A stretch of DNA of 64,000 nt from Nocardia sp. NBC_01730 (GTDB taxonomy: Bacteria > Actinomycetota > Actinomycetes > Mycobacteriales > Mycobacteriaceae). Under the pieces are notes generated by a model. It was not told where the DNA came from, searched no databases, and worked only from the letters and a program-made list of their open reading frames with translations. The position numbers and the translations under genes are program-made. Shown piece after piece: positions 10,011 through 18,978 of the stretch; positions within the stretch are counted from its first letter, which is position 1; the number at the start of each line of letters is the position of its first letter. Location of the stretch: NCBI RefSeq assembly GCF_035920445.1, contig NZ_CP109162.1:7626001-7690000 (forward strand). Direction: 5' to 3'.

Positions 10011-10970
10011 TCAGCCCGCGACGGCCGTGTCGATTTCCGGCTCGTCGGCGAACGCGAACCGGCGGCCACCCGCCGTCTTCGCGGAGTACATCGCACGGTC
10101 GGCGCGGCGGAGCAGATCGGTGAAATCGCATGGGGTGCCCGGCGGGTTGTAGGCGGTGCCGACGCTCGCCGACACCGGAACAGGGCCCGCCGACGACCAG
10201 ACCGGGTCACGCAGCGCGGCCACGATCCGGTGTGCGAGATCGCTGAGCGTGTTGCGGTGCGGGTTGATGGCGAGCACAAACTCGTCGCCGCCGTACCTGC
10301 AGATCACCGTGTCCGGCGGACAGGCTTCGCGCAGCCGGTTGGCCAGCTCGACCAGCACCTCGTCGCCGATCGCGTGGCCGTATCCGTCGTTGATCTGCTT
10401 GAACCGATCCAGGTCGATCAGCAGCAGCCCGACACCGCGAGTCGGATCGGTCGCCATCAGCCGCACCTTGTCCTGTAGCAGCGTCCGGTTGGCCAAGTCG
10501 GTGAGCGCGTCATGCGTAGCCTCGTGCCGCAGCCGATGCTGCAACGCGGCGATCTCCTGCACCCGCAGCGACACCTTGGCCGAAAGGTTCTGCTCCTGCT
10601 GCGCGAGCGCCCGCTCCTGTAGCGCCTGCGCGTAACTGTCGATCGCTTGACTGGCCACGAGCGGCCAGCGGGTGGCCACCAGCGAACCCGGTGTGCCGGA
10701 CGGAAAACCGAGCAGCCACCGGGATGCCTGCGCGAGCATCCGGATCCGGTCGAACGGCGCCTCGGCGAGCCTGGCCCCGAGAATTCGCGCCTCGAGTACG
10801 GGGAATGGCTCGGACCTGGCGAGCGTGCGCAGTCGCTCGACGATCTCGATCAGTACCGGCTCCAGCTGTTCGGGGGCCGTGCCCGAACCGGGCTCAGCGC
10901 ACACCGCACAGGCCCATGCTCGGGCCATGGTGGCTACCGGGGGCTCGATATTCGTCGACATCGAACTCAC
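10011..10970 (-). CDS. Diguanylate cyclase (GGDEF domain)
   Basis: Synthesises cyclic di-GMP from two GTP. The 319-residue protein has an N-terminal helical sensor-like region of about 145 residues, containing a coiled coil (LQERALAQQEQNLSAKVSLRVQEIAALQ), and a C-terminal GGDEF domain with DALTDLANR, LLLIDLDRFKQIND and an intact active site in CRYGGDEF. I see no RxxD inhibitory site five residues before GGDEF, so product inhibition through the canonical I-site is unlikely. There are no transmembrane segments. The start at 10970 could move to an ATG 42 nt inside. Confidence 0.9.
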   Translation of the reverse strand: MSSMSTNIEPPVATMARAWACAVCAEPGSGTAPEQLEPVLIEIVERLRTLARSEPFPVLEARILGARLAEAPFDRIRMLAQASRWLLGFPSGTPGSLVATRWPLVASQAIDSYAQALQERALAQQEQNLSAKVSLRVQEIAALQHRLRHEATHDALTDLANRTLLQDKVRLMATDPTRGVGLLLIDLDRFKQINDGYGHAIGDEVLVELANRLREACPPDTVICRYGGDEFVLAINPHRNTLSDLAHRIVAALRDPVWSSAGPVPVSASVGTAYNPPGTPCDFTDLLRRADRAMYSAKTAGGRRFAFADEPEIDTAVAG

Positions 10971-11332
10971 CCGGTGTGGATGACGTCGGTACTCAGGTGC
11001 CCTGTTCTGGCACAGGCGCCGGCGCCACTCCGATCGTTCCCACTGCTACGCGGTTGTGTCCACCTGGTTCGGTGCACGCTCACCGCCCCCTTTCCAGATA
11101 CCCCCGTCCGGCAAAAAGGATCCTAGCAAGCCAATCGGCATCGAAACGCCCAGTTTTGCAACGTGTTCTCGATCCATCGCGAAAAGCGATCGGGTATGTG
11201 ATCGCTCCCAACGCTGAGGTGTTACACCTCAATTCGTTCGCTGCGAAATCGCGCTCCGACGCGCTGGTGGAGGGTGGTGCGCGGGTGTCGGGCCCGGTCC
11301 GGACCGACCGGCCGCTGCCGGTCCCGCAGAGA
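10971..11332. other. Gap with no supported gene
   Basis: 362 bp between the GGDEF gene start and the excalibur gene stop. Open frames here give Arg/Pro-rich products typical of non-coding high-GC sequence. It should hold the GGDEF promoter. I see no RNA gene or clear hairpin. Confidence 0.5.
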
Positions 11333-11743
11333 TCAGTTCTCGCACGCGACGCCATCGCCGTCCCTGTCCAGTCTCGAGCTGTAGCCCGGATCGCCTCTGT
11401 GCAGTGGCGCCGCGCCTGCGGCCTTCGCGTCGGAGCAGTTCGAGTAGCGAACGCTGCCTGCGGGCGGTGCAGCGGGAGCGGGTGGCGTCGCTGGAGCCGC
11501 CGGTCGCGATTCGGGCGTCGGTGGCCGCGGTGGCGGTTCGGCGATCGGCGGGAGGGCCGTCCCCCATGGCGCTGACGTGCTCGGCTGTTGGGCGGTTGTT
11601 GTGGTTGCCGTGCGGGTAGCCGACGGCGTGCGCAACGGTGTCGTGTTCGGTTGCCGTTGCTCCGATCTGTTGCCTGCACCGCACCCGGCACTGAGCAACG
11701 TGCCCAGCGGGCAGGCTGTTACGGCGAGTCGTGCGGTCCCCAT
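11333..11743 (-). CDS. Excalibur-domain lipoprotein
   Basis: A 136-residue secreted protein. It has a short basic N-terminus, a hydrophobic stretch and a lipobox-like LLSAGC, so lipidation at Cys21 is likely. A Thr/Pro/Ala-rich linker follows, and a C-terminal excalibur domain (YSNCSDAKAAGAAPLHRGDPGY, then LDRDGDGVACE) with the DxDxDGxxCE calcium-binding-like motif. These domains are found on cell-wall or secreted proteins and nucleases. No nuclease domain is present here, so the role is unknown. Confidence 0.85.
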   Translation of the reverse strand: MGTARLAVTACPLGTLLSAGCGAGNRSEQRQPNTTPLRTPSATRTATTTTAQQPSTSAPWGTALPPIAEPPPRPPTPESRPAAPATPPAPAAPPAGSVRYSNCSDAKAAGAAPLHRGDPGYSSRLDRDGDGVACEN

Positions 11744-12081
11744 CGGAAATCCCTCTTGCGCGGCATTCTGGGCGTGACCGGTGACCGCCTGGTGGGCTAC
11801 CGGCTCCGCTGATGGGAGTCGTCACGCCTCATCAATGTTCCACCGTCCGGCACCTGATACGCCAGAGTTTCGAGGAAATGGCCCCTTTAAATTTCGCCTC
11901 GTGCGCCGTACCGCCCGCCGGGTCCGGCCGTCCGACATGTCGACGGCACCAGGATGTGGACCGGTCAGCCCACACCTGCGAGAATTCGCTGCGCGGGGGG
12001 CTGATTGGCTTTTCGGAAGCCGGGTTCGGTAGAGTCGGATCGCACACGACATCGTGGCGATCCCATCGGTGTCGTATGCCT
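11744..12081. other. Gap with no supported gene
   Basis: 338 bp upstream of the tRNAs. Short open frames have no ribosome site or recognisable composition. It contains the AT-rich stretch GCCCCTTTAAATTTCGCC near 11881-11898 and presumably the tRNA promoter. Nothing else is seen. Confidence 0.5.
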
Positions 12082-12155
<74 letters not shown>

Positions 12156-12199
12156 CAGAGCATTCATCCTCGTCGGCGGCCGGACCACCGCGAGGGCAA

Positions 12200-12276
<77 letters not shown>

Positions 12277-13183
12277 CAATTCAAGACCTCGACTGTTGCG
12301 ATCGCGTCGGCCGCAACCGCTTCATCAAGGGATTGTCATGGAGCCCGCGTCGCAGGTGATCCGGCAAGCGACCGGCTCGTGTTGCTCGGTGATGGATGGG
12401 AGCTGGCGACTCCGGCGGGTGACTGTGGGTGGTTGGAAAGTGGGCCGAGCGGCTCCACTGTCCCATTCCCGGACCCCGACCGCCCTTCCGCTGAGGCAAG
12501 GCATCCACCACCCGAGTCGCCGTCACCTGAATCGGTGACGGACTGTGTGGGACCGTTGCGCTCACGCGATCCGGACTCGGCCTTCGCGATGAGCCGACGC
12601 GGTGATCCGCTCGGTGGTGTCCTCGTCCTCGAGCCTGATGGCCACCGCTTCGGCGTCTTCGGTCATGGGATCCGTATACGTAAGTGCGTTAGGCGGATTC
12701 GTCGCGCCGGAACCGACGCGACTATCGATCCGGAGGGGCATCGGATTACTGGCTTCCCGTGCCGAGTCGGATGTTCCGTGTCGCTCGGCAACTTTTCGGC
12801 ATCCGCGAAACGCAAGGGGAGCTTGTCGATTCGCCAGCCATTGTTCACCGAACAAGGCTGTGCGCTGTGAGCATTCGGTAGTCGCAACTAGTGAACAGTT
12901 TTGAAAGACGCGAACAAGTCTGTCTACGTAGGTATTCAACGTGGAAAGGGACCTAGGTATGTATCGGAGGTTTGCGGCCGACTCCGTTCGGATCGAGCGG
13001 ACGCGTTCGTCGCAGGCTGTGGCGGCGAGTGGGTGCGCGAGAGTAGTCGCCTGAGAAGATGGCGGCGGCCGCGCTGATCGTGAGCCCGGACGACCCGGTG
13101 GTCCGGGACTACGGCCCGAAGAACCCGGTGGTGTTCCGCCGCTTGAAACGCTGCTCGTCCCGAAGAAGGGAACCGCTATATCG
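12277..13183. other. Gene-poor stretch after tRNA-Pro, possibly decayed insertion DNA
   Basis: 907 bp without a convincing gene. Open frames such as 12562-12939 (minus, 125 codons) and 12379-12870 (plus) lack ribosome sites and have mixed, shadow-like composition. Part of it (about 12,860-12,970) is less GC-rich than the flanks. A 48-codon frame at 13059-13205 (MAAAALIVSPDDPVVRDYG...) has plausible composition but overlaps the end of the MerR gene and may be a gene remnant. I cannot identify a source element. Confidence 0.4.
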
Positions 13184-13972
13184 TCAGCGGTCGACCGCAG
13201 GCTGAGGGCCGGGTATCGGCGGCGACGGCACTGTGGGTACGCCGGACAGCGGAGACGGGCTGGGCAGTGCGGCCGGGCTGGGCAGCTTAGGCGCTGGCAA
13301 CTCGGAGTGTCGAGCGAACGCTTGGTCGATCAGTTCGGAGGCCGCCCTGGTCACGATCAATCGGGCGATCGCCAGGTCTGTCTCCAGCTTGGTGCGGTCC
13401 CTCGGCGTGCGCGGTGATTCCTCGTACGCCTGTCCGGCCAAGCGGTAGAACAACTCGGTGGCGAAGCGGTCGGCGATGCGGTCGCAATCGGCCCTCAGCC
13501 GTTCGACCAGGTGAAAGGTATCCCGCATCGGCAGTCCGGTGTCGGTGAGCCGGGTGGCCAGATCGCAGCAACGCGGGTTGGTGACTCGGTACGCCTCGAG
13601 CGGATCCTCGCTGGCGGCCAGTGCCTGCTTGGCGTACTCCGGCAGCTCGGAGAAGTCGTCATCGGGGTCGGTGGTGGCTTCCGAATCCGGTCCGGCACCG
13701 TTCGCCTCTTTCACGCCGAGAACCTCCGCGAGTCCATCGCCGCGGTCCCATGCTTCGAGCAACTCCCTGATGCCGTTCAGCTTCATGCCCCGCCCCAGCA
13801 GACGGCTGATGGTCTGCAACCGGTCGAGGTGGTCCGATCCGTAGTACCCGATCCGCCCGCGCACCTCCGGCGAAGGCAGAAGCCCCCGCTCGTGGTACAC
13901 GCGGACGCTGCGCACGGTGGTGTCGGCTGCCCGTGCCAGTTCGTCGATCGTGAATTCAGAGTCTGCAGCCAT
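13184..13972 (-). CDS. MerR family transcriptional regulator
   Basis: A 262-residue regulator. The N-terminal winged helix (FTIDELARAADTTVRSVRVYHERGLLPSPEVRGRIGYY, residues 7-45) is classic MerR, followed by the dimerisation helix (LQTISRLLGRGMKLNGIRELLEAW). The C-terminal ~160 residues are helical and Pro/Ser-rich at the end, with no cysteine metal site like MerR/CueR. The effector is probably a small molecule or protein rather than a metal. The gene is read towards the tRNA region and is not in an operon. Confidence 0.88.
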   Translation of the reverse strand: MAADSEFTIDELARAADTTVRSVRVYHERGLLPSPEVRGRIGYYGSDHLDRLQTISRLLGRGMKLNGIRELLEAWDRGDGLAEVLGVKEANGAGPDSEATTDPDDDFSELPEYAKQALAASEDPLEAYRVTNPRCCDLATRLTDTGLPMRDTFHLVERLRADCDRIADRFATELFYRLAGQAYEESPRTPRDRTKLETDLAIARLIVTRAASELIDQAFARHSELPAPKLPSPAALPSPSPLSGVPTVPSPPIPGPQPAVDR

Positions 13973-14239
13973 GTTTAAAAGGAAACCATAGTCGGGCCTC
14001 CGGGGAAAATGGTCCGTTTCATAACGTGCCGTTAAAAACGGTAGCTGGGCGTTGCTGCGAGGTCAACGAGCCGTTACGTAGCGGGACAAGAGGTTGTGCC
14101 CTGGGCAACAGTGGGCTACCGTGCATAGACCAGCTTATCGCGGCTGGCTTCCGGGGACTGTTGAGCAGCCCTGATGACCGTCCGATCCATGGGACACGCA
14201 CCTGTATCAGGCGTGCCCTCGGCATCCCCGGAGATGGCT

Positions 14240-14692
14240 ATGAGCATTACGCGAACCCTTCCGATGGACACGGGATCCCTTGCAGCGGCAAAGATCTCGT
14301 CGATTCCGGCAAAGTCGAACCAGCGGCCACCATGTGCCGACGTCCCTGACAACTGGGATATGGACACTGGTACTCCGGATGCCTGGCGAGCGGCGGTCCG
14401 AACCTGCCAGAACTGCCCCCTCTTCGTACAGTGCAGCCAGCTGGCGCAGACGCTCACCGCCCGAGGCGACGGCCCTCGCGCGATGATCTGGGCGGGCATC
14501 GCCTACGACAACTCCGGCAGTGTCATCGAGAACCTGGACCGGCATCGCGCAGCCCCGATCGACCACAAGCGCCCTATGCGCATCATCCGCAACGGCCCGC
14601 GGCCGCTGCGCACGGTATCCACCCTTCCCGCACCCCGTCGGCACATCGTGCTCGGGCAACCGCTGAAACCGACAGGAACCGACGGTCTGTGA
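14240..14692 (+). CDS. WhiB-like iron-sulfur regulator
   Basis: A 150-residue protein with four cysteines in WhiB spacing: Cys32, then Cys56-x2-Cys59-x5-Cys65, expected to bind a 4Fe-4S cluster. The usual GGL/GxxW turn is represented by WAGIAYD. A basic C-terminal tail (KRPMRIIRNGPRPLR) could contact DNA. I chose the ATG at 14240, 7 nt after GGAG; the frame is open back to 14174. In mycobacteria WhiB6 activates ESX-1 genes, and this gene lies 3 kb upstream of the secretion loci. Whether it controls them is inference. Confidence 0.8.
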   Translation: MSITRTLPMDTGSLAAAKISSIPAKSNQRPPCADVPDNWDMDTGTPDAWRAAVRTCQNCPLFVQCSQLAQTLTARGDGPRAMIWAGIAYDNSGSVIENLDRHRAAPIDHKRPMRIIRNGPRPLRTVSTLPAPRRHIVLGQPLKPTGTDGL

Positions 14693-14745
14693 CTATGCTT
14701 CATGGACCTTTCTGCTTCGGATCTCTGTTTGGTGGTGCGTAACTC

Positions 14746-15639
14746 ATGACAGTGTTGGCATTGGAGATCGGTTCATCGAGGTTCGCGGCGAGTCGGGTCG
14801 CCGACAATGTCGACACCGACGACATCCGGCAGATTCCGGTGCCATCCTCCGCCGCGTGGGACCAGTGCCGGGAACTGTTGCTCGAGGTCGCGGACGGCGC
14901 CGAGGTCACCTGCCTCGGCATCGCCTCGACCGGACCGATCGATATGGCAGCCGGAGTGGTCGCGCCTTCGGAAGTTCCCGAGTGGCGAACGGGTTTCGGT
15001 ATCGTCGAGGCCGCGCGAAAGTTGTTCCCCAAGGCTACGGTCCAGCTCGCGCTGGATGGTGTATGTCTGGCGCTGGCCGAACGGAATCTCGGCGCCACAC
15101 GCGACGCGATGGACGCGCTGGTGATCAACCTGTCCGACCGCATCAGCGGCGGGATCGTGGTCGGCGGATTCGTGGTCGTCGGGCGGACCGGCAACTCGGG
15201 ACACATCGGTCACGTCTTGGTCCCCGGCTTCGATGATCGTTGCGCATGCGGCGGCCGCGGCTGTCTGGAAGCGGTCGCCGGTGGCGCGTCGGCGGTGCGC
15301 TGGGCTCGGGAGCAGGGCTGGGCGGGTACCTCGGTGTCGGAGCTGGCGGAGGCCGCCCGCATGGGCGAGAGCATCCCCGCCGCGGCGCTTGGCCGAGCAG
15401 GCACGGCGCTCGGTCGGGCGATCGCGTCGGTGACTGCACTTCTGGACACGAACCTCGTCGTACTCGGAGGCCCGGTCGCCGAAGCAGGCCCCGCGCTGTG
15501 GAAGCCGCTCGGCGAAGCGGTCGCCACGCACGCCAGGCTGAGCTTTCAGTCCGGACTGCGTGTTGTTCCCTCGCAGCTCGGGGAGTTCGGAGTGCTCGCG
15601 GGTGCCGCTGTGTTTGCAATATCTGCGCAGGGCTCCTGA
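14746..15639 (+). CDS. ROK family protein (putative sugar kinase)
   Basis: A 297-residue protein with the actin/hexokinase-like fold: an N-terminal phosphate-1-like segment (LALEIGSSRFAAS), a GHIGHVLV segment and the ROK zinc motif CACGGRGCLEAVAGG near residues 165-180. No DNA-binding N-terminus is present, so it is more likely a kinase than a NagC-type repressor. The phosphate-binding N-terminal motif EIGSSR is less canonical than DxGGT, so activity is uncertain. It begins 53 bp after the WhiB-like gene and may be cotranscribed with it. Confidence 0.82.
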   Translation: MTVLALEIGSSRFAASRVADNVDTDDIRQIPVPSSAAWDQCRELLLEVADGAEVTCLGIASTGPIDMAAGVVAPSEVPEWRTGFGIVEAARKLFPKATVQLALDGVCLALAERNLGATRDAMDALVINLSDRISGGIVVGGFVVVGRTGNSGHIGHVLVPGFDDRCACGGRGCLEAVAGGASAVRWAREQGWAGTSVSELAEAARMGESIPAAALGRAGTALGRAIASVTALLDTNLVVLGGPVAEAGPALWKPLGEAVATHARLSFQSGLRVVPSQLGEFGVLAGAAVFAISAQGS

Positions 15640-15953
15640 TCAGGCCGCACTGCGGCGTAATACCAGGCAAGAGAAGAGGTTCGGATCACTCGACGGATTC
15701 GCTGTTTGCAAGCCGAGGAGTCTCGCCGGACGGTGCGCCTTTGCGTCCGATCAGCTGAACTCAATGTGAACAAAATGAACACCCGGTCGTGCGTTCGACG
15801 AACTTGGTGCACACTTCGTAGGAATGGGCCCGGCGCGGCTTGATTGAGCCGCTGAATAACGGTACATTGCCTGAGTCACATGATGTCTCATCCGGATTGA
15901 GGTGGATCCGGAGGAACGGCTGGTACGGGCGAAGTGCGAAGCGAAGTGGCGCA
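15640..15953. other. Intergenic stretch, start of next gene uncertain
   Basis: 314 bp between the ROK gene and the assigned start of the PAS/GAF-like gene. The downstream frame is open back to a TTG at 15840. The AT-rich segment GAACTCAATGTGAACAAAAT near 15758-15777 is a plausible promoter region. Nothing else is recognised. Confidence 0.4.
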
Positions 15954-17090
15954 GTGATTCCATGGGTGACTATCGAGACGTTGGCGCCGGACTGCATGTC
16001 GGTGGCGTCGGTGGGCGATGCACCGCGCGAGTTCGCGAGCTGGCAGCGGGTGCTGCAGCGCCTGCTGTCGAAGGCGCCCGCACTCTATGACAAGCTGACG
16101 ACCGCCGGGTTGACCGAAGCCATCCGTACGGCGCATGAGCAGGCACAGGATGTCGATCTGACGATCCAAACGGGCTCCGGTCGGCACCAGCTGCTGATCA
16201 GGCCGGTGTTCGGCCCGGCAGGGGATGTCCACGCGGTGCGGCTTTGGCTGGGACCTGCCGCCGAGCGGGTGCCCGTCCTCCGTCCTGCGGTCGGCGCCAT
16301 CTGGGACCTGGGCACGCAGACCATTCAGCAGCCGAGCGGCATCACCAGATTGTCCGGCAGTGCGGCCGAACAATACGTACCCCGGATGTCCATCGCGGAG
16401 TTGTTCCACCGGCTGTCGAGCTTCGATCGGCACGCGCAAGTCCTCGACCTGCTCTACGAACCCAAGCCCGGTGACCGGATGCAGTTCGACACCACTGTCG
16501 TGTCCGGGTTCGGGCGTCCCGCGCAGTGGCGGATCACCATCCGTGCCAGGGACGACGAGCGGACGCGTGGTGCTTGGTGGCTGATCGAGGATGTCACGTC
16601 GGAGAATGTGCCGCCGGCGTGGCCGACGCTGGAGCGAATCGGGTTGCGCGAAGCCCATCGTCGCGCGGGGACGCATCTGGCTGTCCTTCAGCTCGAGTAC
16701 ACCAGCATCTCGCACTGGCTCACCGATCCCGCGCCGTGGATCCGCTGGGACTATCTCTTCCGACCCGTCGACGTGTTCCATCCCGACGATCGATCCCGGT
16801 TGGCGGAGCTCGCCGACCGGCTCCGCTCCGGCGACAGCGCTGGTGTGACTCTGCGGTTGCTCAATTACGGCGGCGGCTACACGCCGACCTCGTTGCTGCT
16901 CTATCCCTACCCCGGGTACTCGAGCAGGCAGCTCGCGATCGCGCAACTCGTTCGGGTCGCGGACGATGTTCCGCTGCTGGAGACCCATCGCCAGGTCGTG
17001 GAGCCGCGGCAGCGCAGTGCGCCGATCGGCTACGACGATCAATTGCGGCACTGGCTTGCGGGCAGGATGAAAAGCAACCCGGCCTGCTGA
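15954..17090 (+). CDS. PAS/GAF-like protein of unknown function
   Basis: About 378 residues with no membrane segment. Composition and secondary structure suggest sensor-type alpha/beta modules: an N-terminal module (VTIETLAPDCMSVASVGDAPREF) and a second one ending in a PAS-like strand (WRITIRARDD...GAWWLIEDVTSENV). Similar proteins in mycolic-acid actinobacteria are annotated as GAF/PAS-domain proteins, from memory only. I chose the GTG at 15954 because the sequence before it is unlike coding; GTG 15966 and TTG 15840 are alternatives. It precedes the T4SS-like operon, separated from it by a palindromic site. Confidence 0.6.
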   Translation: MIPWVTIETLAPDCMSVASVGDAPREFASWQRVLQRLLSKAPALYDKLTTAGLTEAIRTAHEQAQDVDLTIQTGSGRHQLLIRPVFGPAGDVHAVRLWLGPAAERVPVLRPAVGAIWDLGTQTIQQPSGITRLSGSAAEQYVPRMSIAELFHRLSSFDRHAQVLDLLYEPKPGDRMQFDTTVVSGFGRPAQWRITIRARDDERTRGAWWLIEDVTSENVPPAWPTLERIGLREAHRRAGTHLAVLQLEYTSISHWLTDPAPWIRWDYLFRPVDVFHPDDRSRLAELADRLRSGDSAGVTLRLLNYGGGYTPTSLLLYPYPGYSSRQLAIAQLVRVADDVPLLETHRQVVEPRQRSAPIGYDDQLRHWLAGRMKSNPAC

Positions 17091-17097
17091 CAGTTGA

Positions 17098-17113
17098 TTC
17101 CCACTGTTGGGAA
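17098..17113. promoter_or_regulatory. Palindromic site TTCCCA-CTGT-TGGGAA
   Basis: Perfect 6-bp arms with a 4-bp centre, 44 bp upstream of the GTG of the TcpC-like gene. The same 16-bp architecture recurs upstream of other units to 55.5 kb, so it is probably an operator for a shared regulator. Confidence 0.75.
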
Positions 17114-17157
17114 CGGCTGACCGGTTGGGATCGCATGTGCTCTCTACCATTTCGGGA

Positions 17158-18162
17158 GTGAGGACAGTGGTTCGCGGACCGGCAGATTCAGGTGAGGCTT
17201 TGCTTCGCCGGATGGCCGCGCGCCGCCGCCGCGACAATATCTTAGTCGCGGTGCTTGCCGTGCTCGCCGTCCTCGGCGGCGGCCACGCAATCCTCAGTGT
17301 GTTCGACTCTGGTCCACCTCCGCCGTCCGATGATTCGACAACCGCGATTGTCGGCCGTTCGCAATTGGCCGGATCTTTCGCTGAACAGTTCGTGGTGACA
17401 TATCTGACCGCCATTGCGGGACAACAAGATCGAGTTGGCGAATTCGTCGGCTCAGGTCAGCAGATCGCGTTGCCGACGTCCGCGCGACAGGTGTCCGACC
17501 CATCGGTCGTCTACGTTTCGCGTACCGTGTCCGCCAGTAGCCTGGACGTTTGGTCGGTGACGGTGTCGGTCCGGATCGGCAAGGGCGGAACCAGTGGGAC
17601 TCCGGAGACACGGCAGTTCTATCGGGTCGCGGTGTCCGTCTCCGACGGGCGACTACGGGCGCTGTCGGTGCCCGCGGTGGTCCCGCCGCCTGGGAAGGGC
17701 GTCGAACTCGCGCTGGCCTACTCCTCGCCCTGCGCGACGGATACGCCGCTGTCCCAAGTGGCGGCCGGATTCTTGGGCGCTTTGTTGGCGGGCGCCGGTG
17801 ACGTAGCCCGCTACACCACACCGGATTCGGGCCTTGCCGCGCTGAAACCGGCTCCGTTCACGGCCGTCGAGCTGGTCGCGCTCACCGCCGACAACGCGGC
17901 CTGCGGGTCCAGTGGTGCGAAAGCCCAGGTGCTGGCCACCATCAACCCCAAAGCCGATACCGGCGCCACCGCGACCCTGGCCTACCCGCTGACGATGGTC
18001 CGCAACGGGGGCCAATGGCAGGTAGTGTCCATCGATCCGGTTCCCGCTCTGTCGAGTCCGCTGGCGGTGGTCGCCGGTCAGGATTCCCGCGGCGGCGCGC
18101 CGACCAGTTCGACCTCGCCACCTTCGACGTCGGTGAACATTCCGCCGGCGACACAGAATTGA
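17158..18162 (+). CDS. TcpC/VirB8-like conjugal transfer protein
   Basis: A 334-residue bitopic protein: short basic cytoplasmic N-terminus (AARRRRDN), one transmembrane segment at about residues 27-50 (ILVAVLAVLAVLGGGHAILSVF) and two consecutive NTF2-like domains outside (about 75-190 and 200-310), the TcpC pattern of Gram-positive conjugation systems. TcpC is the VirB8-like scaffold of the T4SS. The GTG at 17158 is chosen over an upstream frame extension because it follows a palindromic site and gives the normal N-terminus. It is the first gene of the T4SS-like operon. Confidence 0.8.
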   Translation: MRTVVRGPADSGEALLRRMAARRRRDNILVAVLAVLAVLGGGHAILSVFDSGPPPPSDDSTTAIVGRSQLAGSFAEQFVVTYLTAIAGQQDRVGEFVGSGQQIALPTSARQVSDPSVVYVSRTVSASSLDVWSVTVSVRIGKGGTSGTPETRQFYRVAVSVSDGRLRALSVPAVVPPPGKGVELALAYSSPCATDTPLSQVAAGFLGALLAGAGDVARYTTPDSGLAALKPAPFTAVELVALTADNAACGSSGAKAQVLATINPKADTGATATLAYPLTMVRNGGQWQVVSIDPVPALSSPLAVVAGQDSRGGAPTSSTSPPSTSVNIPPATQN

Positions 18163-18181
18163 TCAGAGAAGAGGCAGCCCA

Positions 18182-18442
18182 ATGGGTAATCTCAGCAACA
18201 TCCTCTATGGCGTGCTTATCTTCGTTCGCTGGGCGGGGTTGATTCTGATCACGATCCTCAGCATGGCCGTGCTGATTTCCGAAGCGGCGCGATCGAGGCT
18301 TTCCCCGGCCAAGATCCTCGCGGTCGCAGGGTCGGCGGTTCTCGCGGCGGTTCTGTTCTGGATACTGCCCACCCTCGTCAATTACGCGCGCACGGACTCC
18401 AACATCATCGTTCCCGACCATCCCATCGGTGGCTATCGATGA
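18182..18442 (+). CDS. Small two-TM membrane protein, pilin-like component of T4SS
   Basis: 86 residues with two hydrophobic segments (about 9-31, IFVRWAGLILITILSMAVLIS, and 44-66, ILAVAGSAVLAAVLFWILPTLV) joined by a basic loop. Size, topology and position between TcpC and the VirB3-like gene match the VirB2/TrbC-like small membrane protein of minimal T4SSs. Sequence alone does not prove a pilin. It overlaps the next gene by 4 bp (ATGA). Confidence 0.6.
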   Translation: MGNLSNILYGVLIFVRWAGLILITILSMAVLISEAARSRLSPAKILAVAGSAVLAAVLFWILPTLVNYARTDSNIIVPDHPIGGYR

Positions 18443-18978
18443 CCCAGGTCCAGCTGATCAAGGTGTTCACGCCGATCAAACGTGTTCCCACAATGATCGG
18501 CAAGGCACAGAACGGGCAGAAACTCCCGTTCGGGCCGTATACCCTGCCCCAGGTCGCCGGAGGCGTCGCGCTGATGTTGGTGACGTCGGTGTGTGCCATG
18601 ACCTTCCCGATCAATCCGGCGGTCACCTTCGTGACCGGTCTGGCCTTGACCGTCATGGCGGTCTTCACGCTCGGACTCGTGCCGTACACCGGTGTCCGGA
18701 TGACTTCGCGGGCGATGTGGTTCGGCAGGCTGATCGTCTACCGCAAGCCGGTGTCCGCCTCGGGCATGCCGATCACCAGTGATTCGGTGCGCCACACCAT
18801 GTTCATCGAGGAGACCGTTGTTCTTCTCCTCCCTGATCGACGGGGCGTGGGCCCTGCGGCGAACACCAAGACCGATGTTCGGCTGCTCGAGGTGATCGGG
18901 GCTGGAGGTAGCGGCGCCGACCTGCGGGACCGGATGAACGGCAACGGCAACGAACAGGCATCCGGAGGAAGCCCCTGA
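18439..18978 (+). CDS. VirB3/PrgI-like inner-membrane protein
   Basis: 179 residues with two adjacent transmembrane segments (about 41-60, GGVALMLVTSVCAMTF, and 66-87, FVTGLALTVMAVFTLGLVPY), a hydrophilic N-terminus and a C-terminal tail. This is the PrgI/VirB3 pattern seen directly upstream of VirB4 in actinobacterial conjugation loci, where it resembles the N-terminal part of SCO6880. It overlaps both flanking genes, so coupled translation with the VirB4 gene is expected. Confidence 0.7.
   Translation: MTQVQLIKVFTPIKRVPTMIGKAQNGQKLPFGPYTLPQVAGGVALMLVTSVCAMTFPINPAVTFVTGLALTVMAVFTLGLVPYTGVRMTSRAMWFGRLIVYRKPVSASGMPITSDSVRHTMFIEETVVLLLPDRRGVGPAANTKTDVRLLEVIGAGGSGADLRDRMNGNGNEQASGGSP

Noticed and set aside
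11080..11691. 203-codon minus-strand frame overlapping the excalibur gene
   Set aside because: Arg/Pro/His-rich translation typical of the wrong frame of high-GC DNA; the excalibur frame has the conserved motif.
12562..12939. 125-codon minus-strand frame after tRNA-Pro
   Set aside because: No ribosome site, no recognisable domain, and competing open frames on the other strand with similar length.
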